NCBI GenBank assembly: GCA_021030915.1
Contig: JAGEMR010000049.1
Span: 62,001 to 126,000, forward strand
Source: Astrothelium macrocarpum
Lineage: Eukaryota; Ascomycota; Dothideomycetes; Trypetheliales; Trypetheliaceae
DNA length: 64,000 nt
Direction of reading: 5' to 3'
The notes below the pieces were generated by a model. The model had not been told where the DNA came from. It saw nothing but the letters and a program-made list of their open reading frames with translations, and did no database searches. The translations under genes were made by a program, and so were the position numbers. Positions 53,468 to 64,000 of this stretch are shown in pieces. Within the stretch, counting starts at the first letter, position 1. The number at the start of each line of letters is the position of its first letter.

Positions 53468-55521
53468 ATGAGTACTCTCGAAAAGAAGAGCGAAGCCAGC
53501 GTCACGGAGCTCGTAGATGATGAAAAGATCCTGGCGCGCTTTGGAAAGCGACAACAACTCAGGGTATCGTATCCTGCTCCCATTTCGTTGTCCATTGGAA
53601 CTTATACATTGTCTCAGAGAGGTTTCGCCATCGTCTCTGCTATTGGACTCACTTGTGGTACAATGCTAACATGGGACACCCTCATTATGCAAGTCATTTC
53701 AAAAAACACTCTGTTGAAATGGCCGCTTGGGTGAGAGCTAATTAAATTTGAAGGACTCTCGAGTACGGACTGGCCAATGGCGGACCAGCAGGTCTGGTCT
53801 ACGGATTTATATCTAGCTGGATCGGTGCTACAATGCAGGCAATGGTGATGGGTGAAATCGCTTCCATGTCAGTTTATTCGCCCGTCTTCTCGTATCTGAC
53901 GTTGCATCTGCAATGCCGTGTTTGTAACATCCGCGATTTCGAAGCGGAATACGAGGAAAATAGGAGCGGACTTCATCACAACGACCCCGTAACCAGGTCT
54001 TTGGAACGAAGCTAATTTACAGAATACTGACTTCATGTTAGGATCCCACTCGCGGGAGGACCATTTAACTGGGTCTCTGTACTGGCACCTCCATGGTGCA
54101 GGAAGTTTCTTAGCTACCTCGCCGGCTGGATAAGTGTTATATCATGGCAAGCTCTTGTTGCCGGCACTTGCTATGTCTGCGGTACTATCATTCAGGGGCT
54201 TGTCATTCTAAACTACCCAAGTTATGTTCCACAACGGTGGCATGGGTCACTTCTTACCTGCGCTGTTCTGGCTACTTCGTTGTCCATAAACATCTCCCTT
54301 GGCCGTCACCTCCCTAGATTCGAAGCTTTCATGCTGGTTCTATTTGTTGTCGGGTTTTTAGGTGTCCTTATTCCTATGACCTCGTTGTCAACACATAAGA
54401 CCGCCAGTGAGGTCTTCACGGTTTTCCAAAACCTGGGTGGATGGAGCTCGACAAGTCTTTCCTTTTTCGTGGGATATGTTACAGCCATAAATTGCTTTCT
54501 TGGTAAGTTAGATTGGTAACATGGACCAACAGAGGTCGTGTTTTGACACACCAAATCACAGGTTTCGACGCGACAGACCATATAGCTGAGGAGATCGATA
54601 ATGCTCCCAGAATCATTCCATTGGCCATGATTTCGTCAGTGACTTTGAATGGCATTCTGGGATTCGGAATGCTGCTGACCATCCTGTTTTGTATGGGAAA
54701 CATTGTCGCCCAAACTCAGTCTACAACAGGATTTCCATTCATCGATATCTTTACATATGCTGTCGGCTCTGTCCGCGGTGGTACAGCCCTGGTATGTCTC
54801 CAGAAGTTGTTTCCCATTAAATTCACATAACTGTGACCTTTGATCTTCCTTGTCCAGTTTTGTAGTGGTTGCTAACTCTGTAGACTGGTTTGATCCTGGG
54901 CATCAACATATGTTCCTCCGTAGGTTGTACAGCGGCAGCGTCTCGTATGCTTTGGGCCTTTGCTCGTGAGAATGGGACGCCTTTCTCGAAGCAAATCTCC
55001 AAGGTAAGTAAATATGAACATTAATCCTGAATGTACAACAGCAAGTTCCATGCTCACACAATCCAAAGATACACAAAGGAACTCGAATTCCAGTTTGTGC
55101 GATCATCGTGACAGTCGTTCTAAACATGTTAATCTCCCTAATCAACATCGGTTCCACGGAAGCTATGGACGCTTTCATAAGTGTCTTTGTCGCCGCATAC
55201 TTTTCCTCTTTCATGCTGGCTGCGGGAATTATGCTTCACAAACGTCTAACGACTCCCGAATCAGAGCTTCCTTGGGGTCCGTTCCGTCTCAAGCGACTTG
55301 GAGTACCTATCACCATCGTTACAATGATATATACTATCATTGGGTTTTTCTTCTCGTTCTGGCCGTCAACTCCGGCGGTAAATGCTATTAACATGAACTA
55401 CAATGTCCTTCTGTTTGGTGGTACGATATTGTTTGCGCTTTTCTTCTGGATATTTTGGGGAAGAAAGGTCTACAAGGGTCCAATTATTGAGGTACAAGGT
55501 TCTGTTATAGAAGTGATATAG
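53468..55521 (+). CDS. Amino-acid/GABA/choline permease (APC family)
   Basis: CDS join(53468..53563, 53618..53688, 53754..53867, 54042..54502, 54562..54791, 54884..55003, 55069..55521), 514 residues. APC-superfamily permease close to yeast Uga4 and Hnm1. Conserved parts: RRGFAIVSAIGLTCGT as TM1, NGGPAGLVYGFISSW, SMIPLAGGPFNWVS, GFDATDHIAEEIDNAPR in the middle loop, GCTAAASRMLWAFARENG, and a C-terminal helix ending IFWGRKVYKGPI. About twelve membrane segments. Intron 53689-53753 has a GC donor (AT|GCAAGT) and completes Met in LIM-TLEYG; the other five use GT. It imports GABA, choline or a related amine at the plasma or vacuolar membrane; substrate not resolvable from sequence. Confidence 0.9.
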
Positions 55522-58271
55522 AATATCATTGCATTCGTCGTCTAGAACAAGACGAGCAGGCTTCTGCTAGGCTGCGTGCTGAGCAAACAGGCGGCCATCT
55601 CGGTTCCACTCTAGCCGTTTTAGAGTTCCAAATGCACCCGAATTAGGTACGGGATCGTAAGGGACGACAATTATTCGTAAATCTGGGGATCTACGCAAGG
55701 ATGCTTGATGATCGAAAGCTCGTTTCATAGCCACCATTTGAATGGATCTTCCTCGTCAACGGCAAGTCCGGCCGTTCGTTGAATGAATAAACCAATGCTC
55801 TTACACTCCCATGTCTTATCATCGGACCTTCGACGGCGCAGAGGCGAATTCATTTCATCAATAAAAGAAGGCACGGATGGAGTTTGACATGAAGTGAACA
55901 TGTGCTTTGGAATTCTCTGTCCCTCTATAGCATTTGCGTTGCGTCTGCAACACTGATGATACGCTCGTTGGCTCCAGGTCCTTCAGTAGTGGCGTGGCTG
56001 AAGCGCGTCTTGACAGTACTTGTGGACAATATAACACACCCCGTTCGATAGGATTATGTCGCGATATAATCAAGAAGTATTTTATATCCGTAGAATGGAA
56101 GGCAACATAAGTTACTCGAATGTGTGCGTTGTCTCGGAATCTACCATGATATTGTTTGGAGTGTTTTAAACCAGTACGAATCAACGACATCATTTCTAAG
56201 TATATCCTGATACTCGTCGAAGGCATTCGAAATCGATGCGAGGAAATCATCAAAGGAAGAATAACGCGCGCTTGGGCCTCTGTTCTTGCTGCACATGTGC
56301 GCTTAGGCACCTCGAAAATAATGGATATGTAGTGTGGGTTTGCCAAGAATTCGATTCCAGGCCTGCCTTGTGATAAGTCCGGCATTCGCGTTGAGAATAT
56401 TGCATAAGCAAAGTCAGCGTCGATTTCCTACAGGTCAGTAAGACCCGCCGCCAGCTGCGAAGCAAGTAAGGTAGCGAAGCATATCAAACATGATAGATTC
56501 TGAAGGAAACCTCACCTAAGCGCTCGATAGAATAACGGAAGTAACTGTTTTGCTTCTCAAGTCTCGTTGTCTTACCATACATCGAAGCGCCACCTTTCAG
56601 GACGGAGTCTTTGTCCAGACGTAGCTCCCTTGGCGTTTTCTGCTGATCTGGTTGACATCGTTTGCCGTGTTGTTATCCCTTGCTCTTGACTGGTACTCGA
56701 TTTCTCCCTTTTAGCGAAATTTATAGTACGAGCATATCTTCCTATCCATAACACAGAGTAGTGTGATGGGTCACGAAGGTCGCCGGGGTTGACATGGAGC
56801 TTGAGCAACAACTTGGGCACGTAGCAATTGCTCTCGGGTTCTAATCCTGGAATCAGCTTTTATTGTCGAAAAACGGGTCTGCTTTGTCTTACCTCAGGCT
56901 CAGCCAACGGGAATGTTGTTGAAATAATCAACACGTAAAATCCTCGTGTTCCCATCTCGAAACTTTCATTTCCCTCGAAGATTGAGCCGGGTGGATCGCC
57001 AAGACTCCCTAGCATGACTAAGCTAACTTACAATCAACCCACACGAACTATGATTATTCTTTTACAAGATAGCCTGAAAGAGGCCAAAATCAAGCAGCCG
57101 TCAAGATAGCTGCAAGTGCCTCACATTTATAGAATACAAGCGCTCAGATTATACCTCCGAAGAACCAGCCTGTAGCTCGTCCTCGGAGTTCGAAGCGCGC
57201 AATCATGACGAGACTCCTGAAATCTACCACACTATCATAAAGTCGTAATTCCAACGTTCAAGACTTTGTAATATATCTTCAGATAGCCAAAGCTAGCGGG
57301 GCTGACTAATATTCGTAGCTGAAGACAGCTACAATAAGCTGGCATTCTCGGCTTTCGCTGTTTCATGTCTATGAGGACCCTACCCATAAGCTTATGTCTT
57401 TTGGACGGTTCTCAATCGCAAGGTTGAGCATAGGCTTAGATTATCACGCGGGGTGAACAAGCTAAGCATCGTGAATGGTCTTTTTTTCTTAAGCAATCTT
57501 GAAATCAGCGTATCTATTTCACCTAAACTGAAACGTCCACAAACCGCTGCTTCTTTCCGGTCGGCATCGACGCCTCTTGTATTGCCAATAGCTTGACTAT
57601 CTATCTGGAATACATCGTACCTATATGACGGTCCCTCTTTTAGTCATTGTGACCCCCGCTGGGTTCGTCTCACTCCCCATCACAGACTTCAAAGGCCCCG
57701 TCGACTATTATCCTTCTCTCATAGACGAGGAACGGAACAAGACGATGCTAGCTATCGATCTAGAAGATCCGATAGCGGTACTTGAGTTTATTGAGCTCAA
57801 CTTGGAGAGACGGAAAAGCTTGCAAGTCAATAGTATTTTCGCCGAAAGATCTTTCAATCTTTCGTGAAGCGTAAAGGAGCAATTCAAGACTTGGGAGCAC
57901 ACTGAACAAGATCGAGCTCTCTCAGTAACCGCCAGTCAGTATCCAAACATCGTTCCTAAAGATGCGGCCGCGGATCCTGTATCATTTGACCGAACGCACG
58001 ATATTAAGACCTCACAAAGACGCCAGTGAAATGCGACAAAATCTAATGCTGGATTTTGAGGGTGCTCAAATTGCTGATATTACGTGAATACTGTGGAACG
58101 CTTCCAACCTAAAAAGTATAGTTGAGGCGCGTGCGGCACAGCTTTTAGACAGCCGAGCCGGCTGAGTATGTAAATCTAATGCCTCGCACTTTCTTTAATC
58201 CTCGATCTCGATCACCACTGAATGACTTCGCCTTCAGGCTCTCATTCGGTGGCCTTCTTTTTTTTTTTACC
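55522..58271. other. Gene-poor stretch with unproven ORFs
   Basis: About 2.7 kb without a gene I can defend. The minus strand has an ATG frame of 175 codons (55858-56385), a piece reading NCYVPKLLLKLHVNPGDLRD near 56800 and, in another frame, FDDFLASISNAFDEYQDILRN near 56230. These look protein-like but could not be joined in phase, so a decayed or multi-exon gene is possible. A plus frame of 80 codons at 57625-57867 starts MTVPLLVIVTPAGF; unrecognised. Confidence 0.4.
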
Positions 58272-59009
58272 ATGGCCTCTGAGTATGAAACAAGCGCTAC
58301 ACAGATCCGGCACTACCTTCAGCAGCGCGGTGTTACGAAGTGGGGATTTCACATCTATCGCTGCTCTTATAGCAACGATCGAAGATGGTCGTCTTTTTTG
58401 GAACGATTGAACCGACTTCTACAGGAATCGTTGACGAGCACTAATGATATGGACTTGCTGGACTCGTTTGATATGCGTATCCACTCAAACAAGGAAACCC
58501 TGAATGACGCAAGTATTGATACTGTGCGGGACCTGCATTGGGGCTGGCTGTGGTCTGAAAATGCGCTTCTCGAAAAAATCAATCCACTGAAACCCGAATG
58601 GCCGGATTTGCAGCCGCCTATGCTTGGATTCGGCCCGCGGTTCAGCTATTGTGTCCATGTCGACGATGCTGTGCTCGACAGCATCACAGGAAGGGCTTTA
58701 GATAGCCTCGATTTTATGCGTAGCGCATACGTGAATTTGGTTTCGGTGAGCTTTGGACACGTGTTGATACCTGGTAAGCCACCAATAGGCATGGAACCAA
58801 TAGATGAGCTTGACGGAGAATGGGATGATGGAGATACCAAAACCGACATTGGCTGGATGAAGCTGCAAGTCGTGGGCTTGTATCCGGACTACTATGCCTC
58901 CCTTCAGCAAACAGGAGGCTACTACAACCTCTACGAAAGGCCCCCTGACATTTCTCCATATGCTCCGTTCGTTGAGACTGTGGGCAAGGGCAAACAGCGG
59001 CTTGACTGA
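58272..59009 (+). CDS. Orphan fungal protein
   Basis: Intronless, 245 residues from the ATG at 58272, which has a strong context (ACCATGGCC) after an 11-base T run. An in-frame ATG at 58179 would add 31 unlikely residues. The sequence contains TKWGFHIYRCSYSNDRRWSSFLERL and DTVRDLHWGWLWSENALLEK, like hypothetical proteins I have seen in other filamentous ascomycetes, but I cannot name a domain. The C-terminal part is acidic around DELDGEWDDGDTKTD. No signal peptide or membrane segment. Confidence 0.65.
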   Translation: MASEYETSATQIRHYLQQRGVTKWGFHIYRCSYSNDRRWSSFLERLNRLLQESLTSTNDMDLLDSFDMRIHSNKETLNDASIDTVRDLHWGWLWSENALLEKINPLKPEWPDLQPPMLGFGPRFSYCVHVDDAVLDSITGRALDSLDFMRSAYVNLVSVSFGHVLIPGKPPIGMEPIDELDGEWDDGDTKTDIGWMKLQVVGLYPDYYASLQQTGGYYNLYERPPDISPYAPFVETVGKGKQRLD

Positions 59010-59437
59010 TGGGAGAGGAGCTTTGTATCTGATGGTTCGAGCTTTGATGTATTGACCAATCATCCATTTGTGGTGTTGATTTCATTAAGTTCCTACATCC
59101 AACAGGGGGAAAACTGTCTCGTTGAATCGCAGTAATGATTGGATGATGTATCATCTGATAGTCGTACTGTGCGGTCCAAGCGAGGGTCCAGATCCCTAAA
59201 TACATATTGGCCATTCAGCGTCTGCGCAACCTCGACAGTCTATACTACTCATGTTCAGCGAAAGCGAGGACTACAATGAAGTGCATATGACCACAAGCCT
59301 TTTGACTGCCCATTGACGCTTGGAGAAGATTGTGAGATATGTCACAGGGATAGCCATTATTACCAAGGTATGTCAAATACATGCTTCCGTAGCAGACGAC
59401 ATCGCTTGGTCGAGCCGTTGCGTCCAGTGAGTTTGGC
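59010..59437. other. Spacer
   Basis: About 430 bases, nothing recognised. Confidence 0.4.
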
Positions 59438-59906
59438 TTGGTAGAAGAAATTGTCAACAAAGGCAGGGACATTAATGCCCATGCCGATAAGGATTCCCGT
59501 TGGCGTGAGATACCCTACATGCTGGAGACCGGGCCTCCGTATATGATAGTCGAATGGTACGATTTCTGGTCGATCGGAGTAAACCACAGATCGAAGGTGA
59601 AGATGGTCAGCGAACCGGCAAATGGTCTGCGGCGTTGTCTGGAGGGGTTAGCAGGGCAGTAGAGCTGGATGCTACTGGGACTTTGGAGGCGCTACTCGAT
59701 CAAACACTGGGCTGCTGTGGAGATGAGCACGATGCTGTGAATTGGGTTACTCCCTCAAATATGCCATTCCCAAGCAGTATCCGGCGGCTGTTCGGGTGCT
59801 GTTGAGGAGAGGCGCAAAGGTTACCGAAGACACGTTGGTGGCTAGTCCAGGCCAACGAGATGCGCTGGATCCGCTACTTAGCGTTACGATCTGGAAGGAA
59901 GGATAG
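59438..59906 (+). pseudogene. Decayed ankyrin-repeat gene fragment
   Basis: Two pieces in different frames look ankyrin-like. One is VEEIVNKGRDINAHADKDSR near 59440. The other is SLKYAIPKQYPAAVRVLLRR followed by GAKVTEDTLVASPGQ, about 59750-59870, ending in TAG at 59904-59906. No continuous frame or splice path joins them, and there is no start. Read as a relic. Confidence 0.5.
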
Positions 59907-60370
59907 AGCGACGGCGGGAATACGAATTCCTGCACAGCTGGAATCTTTCAGTGAAGCATTATGAACCGGCCAGTAACGGCTAAGGCTTGGCGCTCCCCTC
60001 TATACGTGATGCCAGTAGCCAAGCCCCGATAGGCGTTGAGCGAGAGACAAGATAGCTTTCTCTCTAAACGTGGCATACGAGTAAATCGGACGCCGATTGC
60101 TTCCAATCTCCGATTCGCATTGAATGACCTAGAGGCAGACTTGAGCGCAGTCTTTTCAAGCTATCAGCCCACGATAAACCGCTGAAGGAGCTAACACGGC
60201 ATACCTTTTAGAGACAGACATCGGCCGAGCTCTTGGAACGACGTAACGTTTCGGCGTGGCGGATCCATACTACCGGAAGACCAATGAATGCGGCTGAAAT
60301 AAACTTAACTACCTTAAAAGAGCCTCGGATTGGGTACTGATAACTCTGTAAGTATCTGATCATTCAAAAG
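59907..60370. other. Spacer
   Basis: About 460 bases. A GTAAGT donor near 60347 and an acceptor before the ATG at 60371 could mark a 5' UTR intron of the next gene. Confidence 0.35.
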
Positions 60371-61206
60371 ATGAAGTTTCTCACTACTTCTATTACCTTT
60401 TTTCCCTTCACAGCTGAGTTAATTGCTGCCTCTCCAATGGGTTTTTCCAACAATGATACGCTACCGATGCAAGTTCTTCTCGAATATTCGTTCTTGATGA
60501 AGCTAACTGACATATCAGTGTTTCAACACCTTTGCTAAACTACGTACCCATTTCGAATTTTTCTGGGTTTGAAAAATGCCATCATGAGTTGAAATTCACA
60601 GAACGTTTGACGAAACGAGGGATCATGACCTTGAAGAACGATTGTCAAGAATCCGGGATGCAGAGTCAATACAGTAGATTCAAATCGTCCAGGTGCCTGC
60701 AAGCAGGAAATCCAAGACAATATGGGATTGTGTGTCAATCATCAACTTCGAATGACTTCATGGTTGGAACGGGTTTTTGCAAGGATGACGAAATGTGCAT
60801 TGATTTTCCCGGTTCTGGGCCCCTGCCTTCGATAGCCGGGTGTTTGTATCGAAGATGTGCAATCATAGTCCACGAATCCGGAAAACGAGATGCTTCGCGT
60901 CGATTTACCAGTCACATCACGAGTCCGTCTAACAACCAGAATTACAATTACGCGCTTGTTCTTACCAGACAAGATAACAACAGCATTCTTCTCCAAGCTC
61001 CCATGATCAGTCTCATGCCAAGAGACACAAATAAAAACACACTCGCTTCCACAGTCTCATGTAAAAGTTGCAGCCACCTCAGCATCCAGAATTTACCGCT
61101 AAATGTCGACAGCATCGATATAAACATTACATTTCCAACTTCTTTCGGCGTAGCGGAAGTTCAAGTGTACGGCTGGCAGGGGAGACCAAATAGCATTTAT
61201 AGCTAA
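60371..61206 (+). pseudogene. Cysteine-rich secreted protein candidate, frame break after signal exon
   Basis: The ATG at 60371 starts MKFLTTSITFFPFTAELIAA, signal-peptide-like, open to CAA at 60470-60472, followed by a possible donor GTTCTT, branch site GCTAAC and acceptor ATATCAG at 60512-60518. The body frame (VSTPLLNYVPISNFSGFEKC to the stop at 61206) has about ten cysteines (EKCHHE, KNDCQES, SRCLQAG, GFCKDDEMC, GCLYRRC, SCKSCSH). The donor is phase 0, but the acceptor needs two carried bases, so the join is off by one. Either I have missed a splice site or the gene carries a one-base lesion. Family unrecognised. Confidence 0.45.
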
Positions 61207-61742
61207 TGACCCGCTAATGTTTGGAAAAGAAGTCATATATTTAAAGCTTACTTTCGTGGTTATTTGTGTCCGATTACTGTTCCTGATGAAGACGTCCTTC
61301 GTGATTAGATCCAAATCCCATTTCTGTGGGACGCAAACCAGTGGTTAAAAGTGTTGAGTCCCGGGAAATTGTGTGTGTGTATTTTGATCCAATCCACCGC
61401 CGCCTAAGCTCGCGCAGAGTGCCCAAATTAGTCCACCTCCCGTATAAAAATGCTCATGTTCCCGAAGGATACAAGGAATGCCATGAATGAAGGTAAGGAG
61501 AGATTTGCATTTCCTGCGTAGTGCAGAAATATTGCCTGTGTCAGGTGGTAGAGTCAGATTTCCTCAGTAATTGGCCCGGTTTGCAAGAGACTTTGACCAA
61601 ATTAGTTTGCTACATCTCGAACATGAATCCGTGCTAGCTGAAGGATCCCTTTGTTGATCTCTAGAGGCAATGTTCACTTTGTCGGCTGGACAAAGAATAT
61701 TCACTGATTGGAAACATTTAGCACAATGCCAGTGCGGGTGCG
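61207..61742. other. Convergent spacer
   Basis: About 540 bases between the ends of the two secreted-protein candidates. Nothing recognised. Confidence 0.4.
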
Positions 61743-62289
61743 TTAAGTGATATTGAATCCGATCTGCTTTAGCTCCTCTGTTACATCTAGACCATGCAGT
61801 ATAGAGATAGGCTTCGAAATACACCAGGCTACTGGAATATATCTATTGCCAATTGGTTGTGGTCCGTTGGTGCACCATTCGTTGATGTGGCATGAACCCA
61901 AAACAGTCCAGTCTGGGTCAACGGCCCCATAAGAAGGTTCTTGAGAAGACGGTCGCCTACACGTAATTTCAAATGTCCGGGCGCTCCTACACTCGGATTT
62001 GCTAAAGATGCTGAAGCTAGAAAGCATTCCAATTACGTCGTCGCATCGGATGATAGGCTTCCAAGGTGTCCAGGCTCTTGTTCCGGCTAAATGGACGTTA
62101 CGCTTTTCAAAGAAGCGAGTTTCTTCAATAGGCGGAGATGGCTCCAAAATCGGAGGGCTATTGCTGAACATGTGGCCTGATTATTATGACGATCTTGATA
62201 TCTTCTGAGGGACTCACTCCGGTAGAGAATTTGAAAGGGGGACTGGCCGCAGGAGAAGGGAGAGCGAATAAGATGGCAAAAAGCTTCAT
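61743..62289 (-). pseudogene. Small secreted protein candidate, unresolved exon join
   Basis: The ATG at 62289 gives a clear signal peptide (MKLFAILFALPSPAASPPFK), ending at a GTGAGT donor after ACCGGA. The body frame to the stop at 61743 has CRSARTFEITCRRP, GSCHINEWCTNG and VAWCISKP, a six-to-eight cysteine pattern like a family of fungal secreted proteins I have seen but cannot name. The likely acceptors (AATCAG, GTTCAG) do not give the right phase with the GTGAGT donor; the only in-phase path uses a poor GTCCCT donor with a 41-base intron. So the gene model is uncertain or the gene is broken by one base. Confidence 0.45.
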
Positions 62290-64000
62290 GTCATCGGCCT
62301 TGGAGGAGGAGGATATGAAGTATTTGGAAGATCTTTGGGGTACTTTCAATGTCGGCCCGTGTATAGAAGGCTTTATAACATGAAGGCCCAATTCGCGCGA
62401 TCATCGGATTGTGTGTTCCATGTTCCATCTTCCCGATTCTCGAACAAGCCCGACAGTGGCATTTTTCTTGACAATTGTCCCTGATGTTTGACTGAGTTCA
62501 ATGACCGACTTTACTGGTAGATGATTCGGTTGAGAATTTCTGTCTTGTGTTCGTTCTTTTGGTGTTCCTGGCTGATCTCACGACTGCATCACAACACGAC
62601 GTGGACATTGATTGAGGCTGATGAAGCGGGTAGAGGAGAAACTCGGCAGGACCGAAACGATGCATGGTTATTAGAAAGAAATTGAGGACATGACGAGCCT
62701 TGAAGAAGCCACCTACCATAGCGGTCTTACGTTTCGGCGATTGCATCCGAAAAAATATGAAGGTCCAACATAAATGCACAAATTCCATAAAAGTCATTTC
62801 GCTAATCTGAGCACGCACAACAACGATCTTGACCAGGATGGCACAAAGAACAGGGATATTGCAGCCGAATTACTTTAGCAAGGCTCGCGATCTTGTAATC
62901 TTATCGGAGGCCATGAAAATACAGAGCATCAAGTATCTGACTTTGATCCTGAATATGTACATGGACCACATTCAGAGTTTGCCGTATTCAAAAAAGTTCT
63001 CTACTTCATATCAAGATTCCTAAATCATTGATTCTCATCTCAAAGTAAAATATATCGTAGACGATAACTTGAGCTTTCCATCAAAGAGTGAACCAATGCA
63101 CTGACCTTTGACCCTGTTTACCCATGAAAAGTATGGTTGCCGACACGCCTATGATGCTGAAGCTTTTCATTACGGTTGTCTGAACTTGATTTGGGCCCTT
63201 TCTTCTTCACAAGCACGTCGTATTACAATCGTCTACTCTGGCAGCTGTAGCTTGCATTTCGTTCTATCCTTAACTCACTGACTGAGCGCCTTCTTTTCCC
63301 TTTTCCTCATATTCAAAACAAGCCGGCACTCGTCTCTGACTCTGGGAACCGTTACGCTGGACGGTCAGGTGGACCTAGTTACAAAAGACAGCAAGCAGCT
63401 GGGCTGATCAGTCGTGTTAGATTGAGTGGACGTCTGAACTGGTCTCCCAATAGCATTGCTGAGTCATTCAATCCCGGACTGAACGTGCCAATGTAGAGAC
63501 TGATACAATGTAAAATCTGGAATGGCAAAATAATTCACGTGAGGCTGAGACACCTACCTGATCACCCTGGGTATCCATCTTACTTTCTGGACTGACGAGA
63601 ATACCCTGGCACAAGAAAAATGAACACAATAAGACGAAGCAACAAACGAATAGAGGCTTGAATTAAAAGTATGTATCAAAGGTCGTCAGGCTGAACCAGT
63701 CGCCAGAACAAACCCCTTCCCCAACAGCACCAGACCGCGCCGTCATTAGGAAGCAAAGCAGAGTGTGGAAAGCTAAAGGATTAAAAACCATCCGAAGCCT
63801 CCCCATGCCGACGACTAGACTGACAGTCTCGATTCTTCCATCTTCGACTGCTTCCATCCCTGGCAACGCAAAAACCTAAGAACAGGATGCCACGAAAAGC
63901 AAAGCACAATTAAATGAAAAGTCGAATAATAAAGTAGAATCCCCACAAGTTTCGAGAAGCCCTCCAGCAGCACTCAGATCATCACATACACACGGGGGTA
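62290..64000. other. Window end, no gene seen
   Basis: About 1.7 kb. Frames at 62498-62818 (-), 62829-63023 (+) and 63663-63866 (-) are short and have no domains. A gene entering from beyond the window end cannot be excluded. Confidence 0.45.

Noticed and set aside
55858..56385. Minus-strand ATG frame of 175 codons
   Set aside because: No domain recognised, and better protein-like pieces lie in another frame of the same strand; no splice path found. Left as unresolved, not called.
1..64000. tRNA genes, rRNA and CRISPR arrays
   Set aside because: I looked for B-box-like GGTTCGA motifs with matching stems and for spaced direct repeats; none was convincing. A covariance-model scan would settle tRNAs.

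Overview
This window comes from a filamentous ascomycete (Pezizomycotina). The coding genes carry many short introns of about 45-105 bases with fungal GT..CTAAC..AG signals. The gene families are typically fungal: DUF6594, NACHT/DUF7708 STAND proteins, DUF7025-type AAA+ ATPases, DHA1 and PHO84-like transporters. There is one strongly AT-rich transposon copy of the kind made by repeat-induced point mutation (RIP). I cannot place it below class. The ORF starts were re-read for real ATGs, and exons were joined by hand wherever donor, acceptor and phase agree.

Layout. 0.3-14.4 kb is mostly ordinary housekeeping: a DUF6594 membrane protein, a candidate cysteine-rich secreted protein, proteasome subunit alpha-4 (PRE6), a CHY zinc-finger protein with a 5-base first coding exon, a WD40 plus inositol-polyphosphate 5-phosphatase fusion, a GFA/CENP-V-fold protein, a MET12-type methylenetetrahydrofolate reductase and an AIM6-like protein. 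15.3-34.0 kb is an accessory block. Two paralogous AAA+ ATPases (15.3-18.0 kb, minus; 26.3-28.3 kb, plus) bracket a DUF7708 STAND-type gene with a frameshift and an in-frame stop, a 3'-5' exonuclease/HRDC gene, and a 1,435-bp inverted-repeat transposon whose transposase has decayed to AT-rich sequence. The transposon sits inside the old 5' coding end of the exonuclease gene. Beyond the second ATPase lie a 5'-truncated dehydrogenase with an internal 27-bp duplication, a frameshifted coiled-coil relic, a second relic of the same dehydrogenase segment, and a NACHT/C2H2 STAND gene with an early in-frame TGA.

34.4-55.5 kb carries a RAD5/RAD16-like SNF2 ATPase, an O-methyltransferase next to a convergent DHA1 transporter, an F-box protein ending in a textbook PCNA-interacting (PIP) box, a PHO84-like transporter with a long central loop, an unrecognised 653-residue protein with an NLR-like helical N-terminus, and a GABA/choline-type permease with a GC-AG intron. 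55.5-64 kb is gene-poor, with one orphan protein, an ankyrin relic and two cysteine-rich secreted-protein candidates that both show a one-base mismatch between signal-peptide exon and body.

The main theme is a decaying accessory block. Genes of fungal non-self-recognition or stress type (two AAA+, two STAND, one coiled-coil) are packed around a RIP-mutated transposon, and several carry single lesions of the same type. No virus, CRISPR array, rRNA or convincing tRNA was seen.
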